DNA of 64,000 bases from Clostridium sp. OF03-18AA (GTDB taxonomy: Bacteria; Bacillota; Clostridia; Lachnospirales; Lachnospiraceae): positions 1 to 64,000 of the forward strand of contig NZ_QUEP01000006.1 in assembly GCF_003478035.1 (NCBI RefSeq), in the 5' to 3' direction. The notes beneath the pieces are model-generated. The model was not told the origin of the DNA and made no database searches. It saw nothing but the letters and a program-made list of their open reading frames with translations. The position numbers and the translations under genes were made by a program. This document shows positions 50,092-60,347 of this stretch, one piece after another. Positions within the stretch are counted from its first letter, which is position 1. Each line of letters opens with the position of its first letter.

Positions 50092-50302
50092 AAGGAATTC
50101 TCCGTCCTTTCATATTCTCAAGGTGAACGTCCGTGAGACTTGCCGCGTGATTCTGGTCAGAGAAGCTGACATATTTCTATCAAAATCACTGCGCATCCTC
50201 GCGGAGCGTTTATTTTAGCAGCCTCGTACGGGTAGTCATATCTTCATAGCAAATTGGTAGGTTTAATTCACTCATTATAATTCGCAGAGACGTAGAAGTC
50301 AA
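50092..50302 (-). promoter_or_regulatory. Promoter and ~175-nt structured leader of larE
   Basis: On the minus strand TTGACT (50302-50297) and TATAAT (50279-50274) with a 17-nt spacer form a consensus promoter. The leader contains paired segments TGATTTTG / CAGAATCA enclosing TCAGCTTCTCTGA, plus a GCTCCGCGAGGATGCGC region. It is long enough for a cis-acting RNA, but I cannot match it to a known riboswitch class. Confidence 0.5.
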
Positions 50303-50424
50303 GCTTGTAACCGGGAAGGCGTTACCGTCAGGCGGAATTCCCGATTTTTATAGATTTTCAGTATTTTCATTTCAGTATGTTTGTTATATCATAGATGAAT
50401 AAAATGACAAGGAGGATGCAGGCT

Positions 50425-51591
50425 ATGGAAGACAGAGAACTAATCGTGAAGACATCCGCGTATATAGACCGTCACAGGGACGAGATGCTGTCGCTATGGG
50501 AAAAGATCGTTTCTATCGAAAGCGGAACCCCGGATAAAGAGGGCGTTGACCGGGTAGGTGCGGTCTTAAAGGATGAACTGGAGAGTGCCGGAGTGGAGAC
50601 AGCTGTGATTCCGATGGAACGTTTCGGAAACCTCCTGACAGGTGTATGGAATAAAGAGGCAGCAGGCCAGCCCATCGTCCTGATCGGACACATGGACACG
50701 GTATTTGCGAAAGGCACGCTGGAGAAAAATCCGTTCCGCATCGATGAGAACGGAAATGCCCACGGACCGGGAGTTCTGGATATGAAGGCGGGACTTGTGA
50801 TCGCTGTCTATATTTTAAAAGCGCTCCATGAATATGGATATGGGAAACGCCCGATCCGCGTTGTCTTTGCGGGAGATGAGGAGAACGGACACCGTCAGAC
50901 AAATGCGGAGGCAGAGATCCGGAAACTCTGCGCGGGATGCGCGGCGGCATTCAACTTTGAAACGGGATTTATCGATGACGGACTCGTTGTTGGAAGAAAA
51001 GGTTCCTGCCGCGTGACACTCACCGTTCACGGAGTCGCGGCCCACGCTGGAAATGATCCGCAGCGCGGAAGAAACGCGATTTTGGAGATGGCGCATAAGA
51101 TCATCGAGATCCAGAAGCTTCATGACTTTGAACATGGACTTTTTGTGAATGTAGGTGTGATTCAGGGCGGAACGGTTGCAAACGCAGTGGCTGCGTCCTG
51201 TGAGGTTGGAATCGACATCCGCTACGACAGCTTTGAGCGCCTTGAGGAAACACTTCAGGCGATCACAAAGATTGCGGAGACGAGAACTGTCCCAGACACG
51301 ACAGCAGATGTGACCTGGACGAAGCCGAGCACGGTAATGCCGGTATCGGAGAAAAATCTGGAGCTTTTCCGCCATGTCCAGAAGGCGGCAGACATGATCG
51401 GTTACGGAAAGCTGCAGACAAAGAAAGTCGGCGGATGGTCCGATTCCTGCCTGGCTGCGGCGGAAGGCGTTCCGGTAGTTTGCGCCATGGGCGTCAAGGG
51501 AGCGAACAATCATTCAATGGAGGAGTATGCGGTAGCTGAGACGCTGTTTTCCAGAGCGAAACTGGCATTGGCTTCCATCATTACGTTTTGA
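50425..51591 (+). CDS. M20-family metallopeptidase (glutamate carboxypeptidase-like), copy 1
   Basis: This 388-residue protein has VLIGHMDTVFAKG and HGPGVLDMKAGL (metal and catalytic His/Asp), AGDEENGH (catalytic Glu) and the dimerisation-domain GRKGSCRVTLTVHGVAAHAG motif. It resembles carboxypeptidase G2-type enzymes that release C-terminal Glu or hydrolyse dipeptides. ATG 50425 has AAGGAGG 9 nt upstream, so the upstream ATG at 50395 is not used. It is coupled to a MATE gene and followed by a paralogous M20 gene. Confidence 0.9.
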   Translation: MEDRELIVKTSAYIDRHRDEMLSLWEKIVSIESGTPDKEGVDRVGAVLKDELESAGVETAVIPMERFGNLLTGVWNKEAAGQPIVLIGHMDTVFAKGTLEKNPFRIDENGNAHGPGVLDMKAGLVIAVYILKALHEYGYGKRPIRVVFAGDEENGHRQTNAEAEIRKLCAGCAAAFNFETGFIDDGLVVGRKGSCRVTLTVHGVAAHAGNDPQRGRNAILEMAHKIIEIQKLHDFEHGLFVNVGVIQGGTVANAVAASCEVGIDIRYDSFERLEETLQAITKIAETRTVPDTTADVTWTKPSTVMPVSEKNLELFRHVQKAADMIGYGKLQTKKVGGWSDSCLAAAEGVPVVCAMGVKGANNHSMEEYAVAETLFSRAKLALASIITF

Positions 51592-51596
51592 CAGAC

Positions 51597-52952
51597 ATGA
51601 AAGAGACAAGAAAAAAATATGACATGCTGACGGACAATCCGGGAAAATCCCTGCTTTTCTTCGTGCTTCCGATGATACTCGGAAATCTTTTTCAGCAGTT
51701 TTACAACATCACGGACTCAGTAGTGGTAGGAAAATTCGTCGGGGAACAGGCGTTAGCGGCGGTTGGCGCATCCTATGCGATCACGAACGTCTTTATCGCC
51801 ATCGCCATCGGCGGCGGAATCGGAAGCTCCGTGGTGATCTCCCAGTTCCTGGGGGCGGGAAAACTCGCGAAGATGAAGACGGCAGTCTACACGACGATGT
51901 TCAATTTCCTTGGGATTGCGGCGTTTCTGGCAGCAGTGGGGATCCTGTTCAACAACCGGATCCTGAATCTCGTCAACGTACCGGAGGATATCTTCTCCGA
52001 CGCGGCGCTGTATCTGGCGATCTACTTTATCGGACTGCCGTTCCTGTTCATGTATAACGTTCAGGCATCGATCTTCAACGCGTTGGGAGATTCAAAGAAG
52101 CCGCTGTACCTTCTGATCTTTTCTTCCCTGTTAAACATCGCGTTGGACATGATCCTTGTGATCGTTTTCAAGCAGGGTGTCCGGGGCGTTGCGCTGGCGA
52201 CACTGATCGCACAGGGAATCTCGGCGGTGATCTCCTTCCTTCTTTTGATGCGGAAGCTAAAGGGGTATCCTGCCGAGGAGCCGGTGCGTCTCTACAGCGG
52301 AGAGATGGCGGTCTCCATGGTGAAGATCGCCGTTCCGTCCACGCTGCAGCAGTCCATCGTACAGATCGGAATTTTGCTGGTCCAGTCTGTGATCAACAGC
52401 TTCGGCTCCACGGCAATCGCCGGATACTCCGCAGGCATGCGGATCGAGTCCTTGAGTATCGTGCCGATGCTGGCCATGGGAAATGCTATGTCAACCTTCA
52501 CAGCCCAGAATATGGGGGCTGGAAAGATCGACCGGGTGAAGGAAGGTTACCGGATGTGCTATGTGATCGTCCTGACGGCGGGTGCTGTGCTCTGCGTGAT
52601 GTACCAGCTGGCAGGAGGCGCGTTCGTATCCCTGTTCCTTGACAGCGGCAGCAGTGAGGCGTATTCGGTGGGACTCAGTTATGTGAAGTTCTTATCGTTT
52701 TTCTACTCGTTTATCGGCCTCAAGGCGTCCACGGATGGTCTGCTGCGCGGCGCAGGTGATGTGACGGCATTTACGGTGGCAAACCTCGTGAATCTCGCGA
52801 TCCGTGTCAGCGTGACGAACCTGTTTGCGCCGATTTATGGAATCCAGGTAGCATGGATGGCGGTTCCCCTTGGCTGGGCCGCGAATTATGTGATCTCGTT
52901 TGGATGGTATCTGACAGGAAAATGGAAGAAGGTCCGCGTGATAAAGAAGTAA
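51597..52952 (+). CDS. MATE-family efflux transporter (third copy, M20-linked)
   Basis: This 451-residue protein has about twelve membrane helices and the MATE opening LLFFVLPMILGNLFQQFYNITDSVVVGKF. The ATG at 51597 lies 5 nt after the stop of the M20 gene with no clear ribosome site, so translation likely depends on coupling. The sandwich M20 - MATE - M20 suggests that one exports the product of, or protects against, the peptide-type substrate of the others. The DinF-like opening differs from the other two MATE genes here. Confidence 0.88.
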   Translation: MKETRKKYDMLTDNPGKSLLFFVLPMILGNLFQQFYNITDSVVVGKFVGEQALAAVGASYAITNVFIAIAIGGGIGSSVVISQFLGAGKLAKMKTAVYTTMFNFLGIAAFLAAVGILFNNRILNLVNVPEDIFSDAALYLAIYFIGLPFLFMYNVQASIFNALGDSKKPLYLLIFSSLLNIALDMILVIVFKQGVRGVALATLIAQGISAVISFLLLMRKLKGYPAEEPVRLYSGEMAVSMVKIAVPSTLQQSIVQIGILLVQSVINSFGSTAIAGYSAGMRIESLSIVPMLAMGNAMSTFTAQNMGAGKIDRVKEGYRMCYVIVLTAGAVLCVMYQLAGGAFVSLFLDSGSSEAYSVGLSYVKFLSFFYSFIGLKASTDGLLRGAGDVTAFTVANLVNLAIRVSVTNLFAPIYGIQVAWMAVPLGWAANYVISFGWYLTGKWKKVRVIKK

Positions 52953-53124
52953 TATACGGATAGGAAATCTCCGGACTGAGAAATGCTGTACAAAAGTGCA
53001 GGCAGATTTTATGAAATATGAAAAAATAGTTCCGATGGTTCAGATTTGATGTAAAATGGAAACGGATCGATCTGGTTGGCCGGAAGGGCATACAGTATCA
53101 ATTACAGAAGAAAGGACAGAAATC

Positions 53125-54249
53125 ATGGAACAGAAAATACTTGCTTACTTAAAAGAACATGAGACGGAGATCTTTGAGGACTTAAAATCTCTAGTCCTGA
53201 CAGAGGCCAGCACTTCAGATATTGAGGCTCTGGCAAAGGTGCGGGAAAAGCTGATCATGCTGATCAAGGAGCGCACAGGAGAGGACAGCTTTGTCTACGA
53301 AGCGGAGAACGGACACTGTCCGGTGCGGTTCCAGTATGGAAAGGGTACGGAGAAGATCCTGTTTATCGGTCATTATGACACCGTACATCTCATCGGTGCG
53401 CTGAAGTATTATACAGAAGGAAATGAGCTCCACGGACCGGGTGTTTATGACATGAAAGGCGGACTTATTTCCGCGATCTGGACTGTAAAGGCATATAAGG
53501 ATCTTGGGATCGATCCGGGAAAGAGGCTGGAATTCATCTTTAATGGTGACGAGGAGACCGGAAGTGCTGAGTCCACCGATATCATTTGTGAGCTTGCGAA
53601 GGACGCGAAGGCGGCGCTTGTCTGCGAGCCGTGTACAGCGAACGGAGATTTAAAGACAGGAAGAAAAGGCCTTGTCCGTTTTACCGTAAGGATTCATGGA
53701 AAGGCATCCCATGCAGGAAATGCCCATAAAGAGGGGATTAACGCCATCGAGGAACTGGCGCATGAGATCCTCGCAATCCAGAAACTGACAGATTACGAGG
53801 CTGGAACTACCGTCAATGTGGGCGTTTGCAGCGGCGGTACAAAACCGAACGTTGTCCCGGCAGAGGCAGAGATCGAGATCGACTGCCGTGTAAAGACAGC
53901 CGCCGAGGGCGACAGGATCCGCAAGGCGATCAACGAGATCAGGACGACGGTTCCGGGAACCACAAGGGAAGTCATCGAACGGGACAGCAAGATGCCGATG
54001 GAGGAGACGGAGGCGAACATGGCGCTCTTTGAGAAGGCGAAGATCTGCGGCGAGAAGGTCGGGCTTAAGTTTTCCCATCAGTTTGTGGGCGGCGGCAGCG
54101 ATGGAAACGAGGTGTCTGCTCTGGGTATCCCGACCCTTGACGGTCTCGGCGCAGCCGGTGACGGGGCCCACTCCGCAAACGAGTACATCCTGATCGACCA
54201 GTATATTCCGAGGATCGCGATGCTGGCTTCGTTTGTGCTGACGATCTGA
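53125..54249 (+). CDS. M20-family metallopeptidase (glutamate carboxypeptidase-like), copy 2
   Basis: This 374-residue paralogue of the gene at 50425 shares HGPGVYDMKGGL, NGDEETGSAES and GRKGLVRFTVRIHGKASHAG, and the same ILAIQKLTDYE..T.NVGV.SGGT.PN block. ATG 53125 has AGAAAGGA upstream. It is followed by a strong terminator and is probably in the same transcription unit as the MATE gene, after a 172-nt gap. Confidence 0.9.
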   Translation: MEQKILAYLKEHETEIFEDLKSLVLTEASTSDIEALAKVREKLIMLIKERTGEDSFVYEAENGHCPVRFQYGKGTEKILFIGHYDTVHLIGALKYYTEGNELHGPGVYDMKGGLISAIWTVKAYKDLGIDPGKRLEFIFNGDEETGSAESTDIICELAKDAKAALVCEPCTANGDLKTGRKGLVRFTVRIHGKASHAGNAHKEGINAIEELAHEILAIQKLTDYEAGTTVNVGVCSGGTKPNVVPAEAEIEIDCRVKTAAEGDRIRKAINEIRTTVPGTTREVIERDSKMPMEETEANMALFEKAKICGEKVGLKFSHQFVGGGSDGNEVSALGIPTLDGLGAAGDGAHSANEYILIDQYIPRIAMLASFVLTI

Positions 54250-54271
54250 GAGATTTCAATACATAAGATAT

Positions 54272-54320
54272 AAACAGAGAGCGTATTGCCTAAAAAAGGT
54301 GGTACGCTCTCTGTTTATAA
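54272..54320. terminator. Bidirectional terminator, 14-bp perfect stem
   Basis: AAACAGAGAGCGTA (54272-54285) pairs with TACGCTCTCTGTTT (54303-54316). It separates the M20 gene from the convergent histidine kinase gene. Confidence 0.9.
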
Positions 54321-54328
54321 GAAGATAT

Positions 54329-56623
54329 TTAGTTTTTGATTGGAAACGTGATCTGCGCCTTAAACAGGTCGCCATCGATGATCAGCTCGAACTTTCCGCC
54401 CTGAAGAGTTGTCAGGTCTTTCGCAATGGAAAGTCCAAGTCCGCTTCCCTCCGTGGTTCGGGAAACGTCACCGCGGACGAATCGCTCGGTGAGCTCATCC
54501 GGGCTGATGTTTAACGGGTTTGCGGACACATTCTTGATCGTGAACACAACGTCGGCGCCATGGTCCTCGATCGTGACGTAGACGCGGGTTCCCTCTAACG
54601 CGTACTTGAATGCGTTATTATAGAGGTTTTCAAGGACACGCCATAGCCTTCGTCCGTCTGCCTCGATCATGATGACCTCGTTCGGAAGTGTGTTGACGAT
54701 CTCCAGATGGCGGATCGCGTATTTTTCCTCAAATTCTCCGGTCGTCTGCTGGACAAGTTCTACGAAATCGATATTTGTGATCTCCAGCTTGATATTTCCG
54801 GAGCTTGCGCGGGATGCCTCGACAAGATCCTCGGTCAGCGTCTTTAAACGCTGGGATTTCTGATCCAGAACCTCCAGATATTTCTGAACGGTCGGATCTT
54901 CGATATGCTGGCGCTTGATGAGGTCCACATAGTTGATGATGGAAGTCAGCGGCGTCTTGATATCGTGGGAGACGTTCGTGATCAGATCGGCTTTCAGGCG
55001 TTCGCTCTTTACCTGCTCGGCAAGCGCAGTCTCGAGACCGTCGCTGATGCGGTTTAAACCTTCGGCAAGCTCTGCCTCCAGGCTCGAGAAATCGTTTACG
55101 TCCACCTTGTAGCTCGTCTCGCCGGATGCCAGCTTCTCGATCGCAGCGTGGATCTTATCCGTCTGGTCTGCGTTCCGGTAGATGAAGTAGAATACCAAGA
55201 GGTTTCCGGCGATCCAGGCGATCATCACGATGATAAACGGAATGAACTGGAACACGCTGTTCTCATGACGGAAGATCATGAATGCGCCCAGTGTGATCAT
55301 GAACACGTTGTATGCAAGATACAGAATAAAACCGACCGTGATCCGATAGCGGAAGGTGCTTTCCGACAACGTTTCCGTCAGATCATGGAAGAAGCTGTTT
55401 TTCCAGAGTGTTTCTGCCTTGTACCGGCGGAGCAGGCTGAAAAATGTCAGGATCACACAAAAATACAGGTATCCGAACGCAACGAGCAGATTTGCGCGGT
55501 CCCAGTAATCGGAAGTGACGAAAAGATGTAAAATCTTTGCTGTCAACGGTGCAAGAAACTGTACGCAGAGATAGGATACAAGCGCCATCAGAAGCAGCAT
55601 AAAGTCGGTTTTTGTCCGGTCGAACGGATAGAGCGTGATCGTTCTGTCGGAGAGCGATGCATGACCGGAAAGGAACAGCAGGAATGCGAAGGTTACGATG
55701 GAACCGGCAAGACCAGCGATCACGATGTAGAGACCGTTTGCAAAATTTGCGCGTGATCTGGTATAGGCGGTGTATGCCTGGGCATAGTCATCGTTTGCCT
55801 TGTAGGAAGTATCAAGACCGATCACAACATAATAATTATTGCTGTTATACGGATTATTCTTTGACATCAGGGCCGGGATACTTGGAAAGTTAGATTCAAA
55901 ATTCGTCCGGACTGCGAGATCGTTGGAATCACCGGAGTAATAAATATATCTTCCCATCGCCATCATATCATCGTTTGACATTTCTGGTGCGTTTGTATGG
56001 ATCTCATAGATCGCGTCATTTTTTGAGTAGTACGCTACACGGAAATAGAGGTTTGTGAAGTCGCTCATGAGTCTTGAGTAGATCGAATAGTAGGCGGAAA
56101 ACCGCTTTAAGATCTCATAAGTCAGATCCGGCATCGTTGAAAAGGACTGATCCGGACTAGTCAGGTCGGCTTCATCCTGGTAGCAGCGGTAGCGGACATA
56201 GACCTGTTCCTGGTCTTCCTCGGACAGAGTCTCCGGACCGCCCTTTAACGCGTAGTTGTCGGACTCGTCCATGTAGTAGCCCAGGGATTTTCCGTACTGG
56301 ATAATATCGTCCAGAGTGTAGGATTTCTCACCGCCAGGTCCCGTGGTGACTTCCAGGACGACCTGGGAGTAGTCGACCTCACCGTTTACCTCGAAAATAT
56401 CCTGATACTGGACATAATCGAAGATATTTGTGATATCTGCCTGGACTTTTTTGCTGAAATCCGGGGACTGTTCAAAGGTCTCCGTCTTGATCCAGTCGAG
56501 ACCCCGGCCGTAGTTGCTGTTTAAATACATGAACCCGATTCCGACGAGTGTCACGCAGGCAAAGAGAAAGTGAAGGAAGCCGACGAGACGCTTGAAAAAT
56601 GAGTTTGTCTTTTTTTCTGCCAT
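54329..56623 (-). CDS. Sensor histidine kinase with large membrane sensor domain
   Basis: This 764-residue kinase has an N-terminal membrane helix (about 14-34), a large outside domain (about 40-300; rich in Y, D and S), and some six further helices between about 305 and 480. A HAMP-like linker and a HisKA domain follow, with H-box NVSHDIKTPLTSIINYVDLI at about residues 545-560. HATPase_c motifs are LENLYNNAFKYA (N-box) and GSGLGLSIAKDL (G-box). It pairs with the OmpR-type regulator directly upstream (11-nt gap). The stimulus is unknown, and the multi-helix sensor part is larger than usual. Confidence 0.9.
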   Translation of the reverse strand: MAEKKTNSFFKRLVGFLHFLFACVTLVGIGFMYLNSNYGRGLDWIKTETFEQSPDFSKKVQADITNIFDYVQYQDIFEVNGEVDYSQVVLEVTTGPGGEKSYTLDDIIQYGKSLGYYMDESDNYALKGGPETLSEEDQEQVYVRYRCYQDEADLTSPDQSFSTMPDLTYEILKRFSAYYSIYSRLMSDFTNLYFRVAYYSKNDAIYEIHTNAPEMSNDDMMAMGRYIYYSGDSNDLAVRTNFESNFPSIPALMSKNNPYNSNNYYVVIGLDTSYKANDDYAQAYTAYTRSRANFANGLYIVIAGLAGSIVTFAFLLFLSGHASLSDRTITLYPFDRTKTDFMLLLMALVSYLCVQFLAPLTAKILHLFVTSDYWDRANLLVAFGYLYFCVILTFFSLLRRYKAETLWKNSFFHDLTETLSESTFRYRITVGFILYLAYNVFMITLGAFMIFRHENSVFQFIPFIIVMIAWIAGNLLVFYFIYRNADQTDKIHAAIEKLASGETSYKVDVNDFSSLEAELAEGLNRISDGLETALAEQVKSERLKADLITNVSHDIKTPLTSIINYVDLIKRQHIEDPTVQKYLEVLDQKSQRLKTLTEDLVEASRASSGNIKLEITNIDFVELVQQTTGEFEEKYAIRHLEIVNTLPNEVIMIEADGRRLWRVLENLYNNAFKYALEGTRVYVTIEDHGADVVFTIKNVSANPLNISPDELTERFVRGDVSRTTEGSGLGLSIAKDLTTLQGGKFELIIDGDLFKAQITFPIKN

Positions 56624-56634
56624 CTGGACTCTCC

Positions 56635-57330
56635 TTACTGCTTCTCGATCTTATAGCCGACGCCCCAGACTACCTTTAAGTAGCGGGGTTCTTTCGGGTT
56701 GATCTCGATTTTCTCGCGGATATGGCGGATGTGGACGGCAACAGTGTTATCTGCACCAATTGCGTCTTCATTCCAGATTTTTTCGTAAATTTGGTCAATA
56801 GAGAAAACCTTCCCCGCGTTCTTCACGAGAAGAAGCAGGATGTTGTACTCGATGGGTGTCAGCTTGATCGGCTCTCCGTCGACGGTAACTTCCTTGTTCT
56901 CATCGTTGATCATCAGTCCGCCGCACTTGTAGACCTGGGAGCTGCCCTGCTGGTTCAAATTGCCGAGCTGGGTGTAGCGGCGGAGCTGGGATTTCACGCG
57001 GGCTACGAGCTCTAACGGGTTAAACGGCTTTGTAATGTAGTCGTCAGCGCCGATGTTTAACCCTAAGATCTTGTCGGTGTCCTCAGATTTCGCGGAGAGG
57101 ATGATGATCGGGATACTGCTGGTCTCGCGGACCTTTAACGTGGTGCGGATCCCGTCGAGACCCGGCATCATGACATCCACGATCATTAAGTTTACTTCAT
57201 TCTTCTCCAGAAGCTCCAGTGCTTCGTAGCCGTCGTAGGCCTTAATTACATTGAAACCTTCGCCGGTCAGATAAATATTGATCGCCTCTACGATCTGTTT
57301 GTCGTCATCGCAGACGAGAATGGTTGGCAT
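56635..57330 (-). CDS. OmpR/PhoB-family response regulator
   Basis: This 231-residue protein has a receiver domain with the acidic pair in ILVCDDDKQ, the phosphorylated Asp in MIVDVMMPGLDG, and Lys in YITKPFNPLEL. The C-terminal winged helix has LTPIEYNILLLLVKNAGKVFSIDQ and VAVHIRHIREKIE. It is transcribed with the kinase. GAGGAATCG lies before the ATG. Target promoters are not identified. Confidence 0.93.
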   Translation of the reverse strand: MPTILVCDDDKQIVEAINIYLTGEGFNVIKAYDGYEALELLEKNEVNLMIVDVMMPGLDGIRTTLKVRETSSIPIIILSAKSEDTDKILGLNIGADDYITKPFNPLELVARVKSQLRRYTQLGNLNQQGSSQVYKCGGLMINDENKEVTVDGEPIKLTPIEYNILLLLVKNAGKVFSIDQIYEKIWNEDAIGADNTVAVHIRHIREKIEINPKEPRYLKVVWGVGYKIEKQ

Positions 57331-57867
57331 AATCGATTCCTCCTCATATCAGACATAATAAAAGATGAAAAATCGTAACTGACCATATTTCCAGTTACGA
57401 AAAAATCAAATCAAAGAAAAAATACATCATAATCCAGTATAGCATAAAAATGACGCAAAAACATAAGGAACGTTCTTAAATTTTTATGTAGAGATGTAAA
57501 GGGGTGTTACAGTACACGGGTACTCTATGCCCGCGCACTGTAACAGGATTTTGCCGATGCTTCGCATTCCGAATCAGCAAAATCCGCGGCCATAACGGTA
57601 TCATACGGAATTTTCAGTTCAGAAAATTCCTACCCATGAAAAGTAACAAAGGAGTTACTGTATTGTACAGAATTTTCAGTTCAGAAAAGCTTTTGGTACG
57701 ACGCGGCGATTTGATGCAGTGACATAGGTAAAAAAATATGAACGCAAAAATTTGTGTATAATGTTGTGAAAGCGAGGGACAAATAATCACGCAAGAGGTT
57801 AAAACAATAAAAAAATATAGAAAATTTTGTGAGGTTTGTATAAAATATATATTTTGCTGTGAAATGG
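57331..57867. other. Gene-free stretch with a hairpin array
   Basis: There is no credible gene in this 540-bp stretch. It has the promoter side of the response regulator at the left and a run of five paired elements between 57505 and 57690. Further right is AT-rich sequence with a TATAAT at 57757-57762 ahead of a GTGAAAGCGAGGGACA segment that resembles a catabolite-repression site only partly. Confidence 0.6.
57505..57690. repeat. Array of tandem hairpins and a 19-bp direct repeat
   Basis: The order of elements is as follows. TGTTACAGTACACGGG (57505-57520) pairs with CCCGCGCACTGTAACA (57530-57545). GGATTTTGC (57546-57554) pairs with GCAAAATCC (57577-57585). GGAATTTTC (57607-57615) pairs with GAAAATTCC (57622-57630). 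AGTAAC (57642-57647) pairs with GTTACT (57654-57659). The 19-mer GAATTTTCAGTTCAGAAAA occurs at both 57608-57626 and 57670-57688. Confidence 0.8.
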
Positions 57868-57985
57868 TTGATAATAATTGTGCAATATGCTATGATTGAG
57901 TTAACTTAAAAAAGAAGCCGTGATAGGAGAGCAAAATGTAATCAGCTAACGATTAGCTGTTGCTTGGTGCGCTCCTTTTCTTTTT
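57868..57985 (+). promoter_or_regulatory. glpP promoter and GlpP-type leader terminator (element 1)
   Basis: TTGATA (57868-57873) and TATGAT (57891-57896) have a 17-nt spacer. The leader holds AGGAGAGC (57925-57932), an inner hairpin CAGCTAA / TTAGCTG (57943-57959), then TTGCTTGGTGCGCTCCTTTTC (57960-57980) with a T-run. The outer arms form a terminator. The second copy lies before the glpA-like gene at 61121. Confidence 0.7.
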
Positions 57986-57990
57986 GAGAA

Positions 57991-58575
57991 ATGGAGAAAA
58001 GTTTAGTGAAACATTATTTTTATCAGGCATTGGAAGAAAACCCGATCATCGCAGCGATCAAAAACATGGATGATCTGGAACTTTGCTGTTCTCTGGAAGA
58101 GATCCGAGTGGTATTCGTCCTGTTCGGCGATATCTGTACGATCCGGGCGATCGTAAAACGCCTAAAGGACGCTGGGAAGATCGCAATCGTGCATATAGAC
58201 CTGATCGTGGGCTTAAGCAGCAAGGAGATCGTGGTGGACTTCATTAAAATGTCGACAGAGGCAGACGGGATCATTAGTACAAAGGTCCCACTGATCAGAA
58301 GGGGAAATGAACTGAATTTCATAACGGTCCAGAGGTGCTTTTTACTGGATTCCATGGCGTATGAAAATTTAAGACAGCAGCAGCATCAGGTGAAGCCGGA
58401 TTATATCGAGGTTCTTCCGGGAATCATGCCGCAGGTCATCTCAAAGATGTGTAAGGTGTCGAAAGCGCCGATCATCGCGGGTGGACTGATCTCCGAGAAA
58501 GAATCCGTTATGAGCGCCCTCTCAGCAGGAGCGATGGCAGTTTCATCTACGAATCATGAAGTCTGGAAGTTGTGA
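57991..58575 (+). CDS. glpP: Glycerol-3-phosphate-responsive antiterminator GlpP
   Basis: This 194-residue protein has IVHIDLIVGLSSKEIVVDFI, ADGIISTKVPLI, FLLDS and the late EVLPGIMPQVISKM and PIIAGGLISEKESVMSAL motifs. These mark the TIM-barrel-like GlpP family. GlpP binds leader mRNA in the presence of glycerol-3-phosphate and stops premature termination of glp genes. It lies after its own leader terminator, so it likely autoregulates, and it heads the glycerol cluster glpK-glpF-glpA/glpB-like. The start at 57991 (ATG) is just after the terminator T-run, with a weak GAGAA site, fitting translation that depends on read-through. Confidence 0.92.
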   Translation: MEKSLVKHYFYQALEENPIIAAIKNMDDLELCCSLEEIRVVFVLFGDICTIRAIVKRLKDAGKIAIVHIDLIVGLSSKEIVVDFIKMSTEADGIISTKVPLIRRGNELNFITVQRCFLLDSMAYENLRQQQHQVKPDYIEVLPGIMPQVISKMCKVSKAPIIAGGLISEKESVMSALSAGAMAVSSTNHEVWKL

Positions 58576-58579
58576 ATAG

Positions 58580-60160
<1,581 letters not shown>

Positions 60161-60347
60161 ACGAGATATAAAATGAGGAAAAGGTTTCGGGTAAGAATTG
60201 CGGCTTGCAGAGAACGGACTTGAATGGAATCATTACTCGAAGTTGTGGGAACAAAACAGAAAGTTTTGAAAAAACAGAAAACTGTCTCCGGCTTTTGAGG
60301 GGAACGAAAGCCGGAGATGCCTAAAACAACAAAAAGGGGGATTTTCT
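60161..60347 (+). other. glpK-glpF intergenic segment with perfect hairpin
   Basis: TCTCCGGCTTT (60285-60295) pairs perfectly with AAAGCCGGAGA (60307-60317), but TGCCTAAAAC rather than T residues follows. It is more likely an RNA-stability or processing element than a terminator. AAAAAGGGGG ahead of glpF gives the ribosome site. Confidence 0.5.

Noticed and set aside
50815..51513. 232-codon minus-strand frame inside the M20 gene
   Set aside because: It lies entirely within a certain gene, has no motif, and reflects codon composition.
57505..57690. CRISPR array
   Set aside because: The repeats are not regularly spaced and only one 19-mer is repeated twice. The structure is hairpins, not repeat-spacer units.
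57504..57722. 72-codon plus-strand frame across the hairpin array
   Set aside because: The sequence is explained by the inverted repeats, and the frame has no ribosome site.
57757..57781. Catabolite-repression (cre) site before glpP
   Set aside because: GTGAAAGCGAGGGACA matches only part of the consensus and its position relative to the promoter is unclear. Left as a possibility only.
60285..60317. Terminator between glpK and glpF
   Set aside because: The stem is perfect but lacks a following T-run, and glpF needs read-through or another promoter. Treated as an RNA-stability element.
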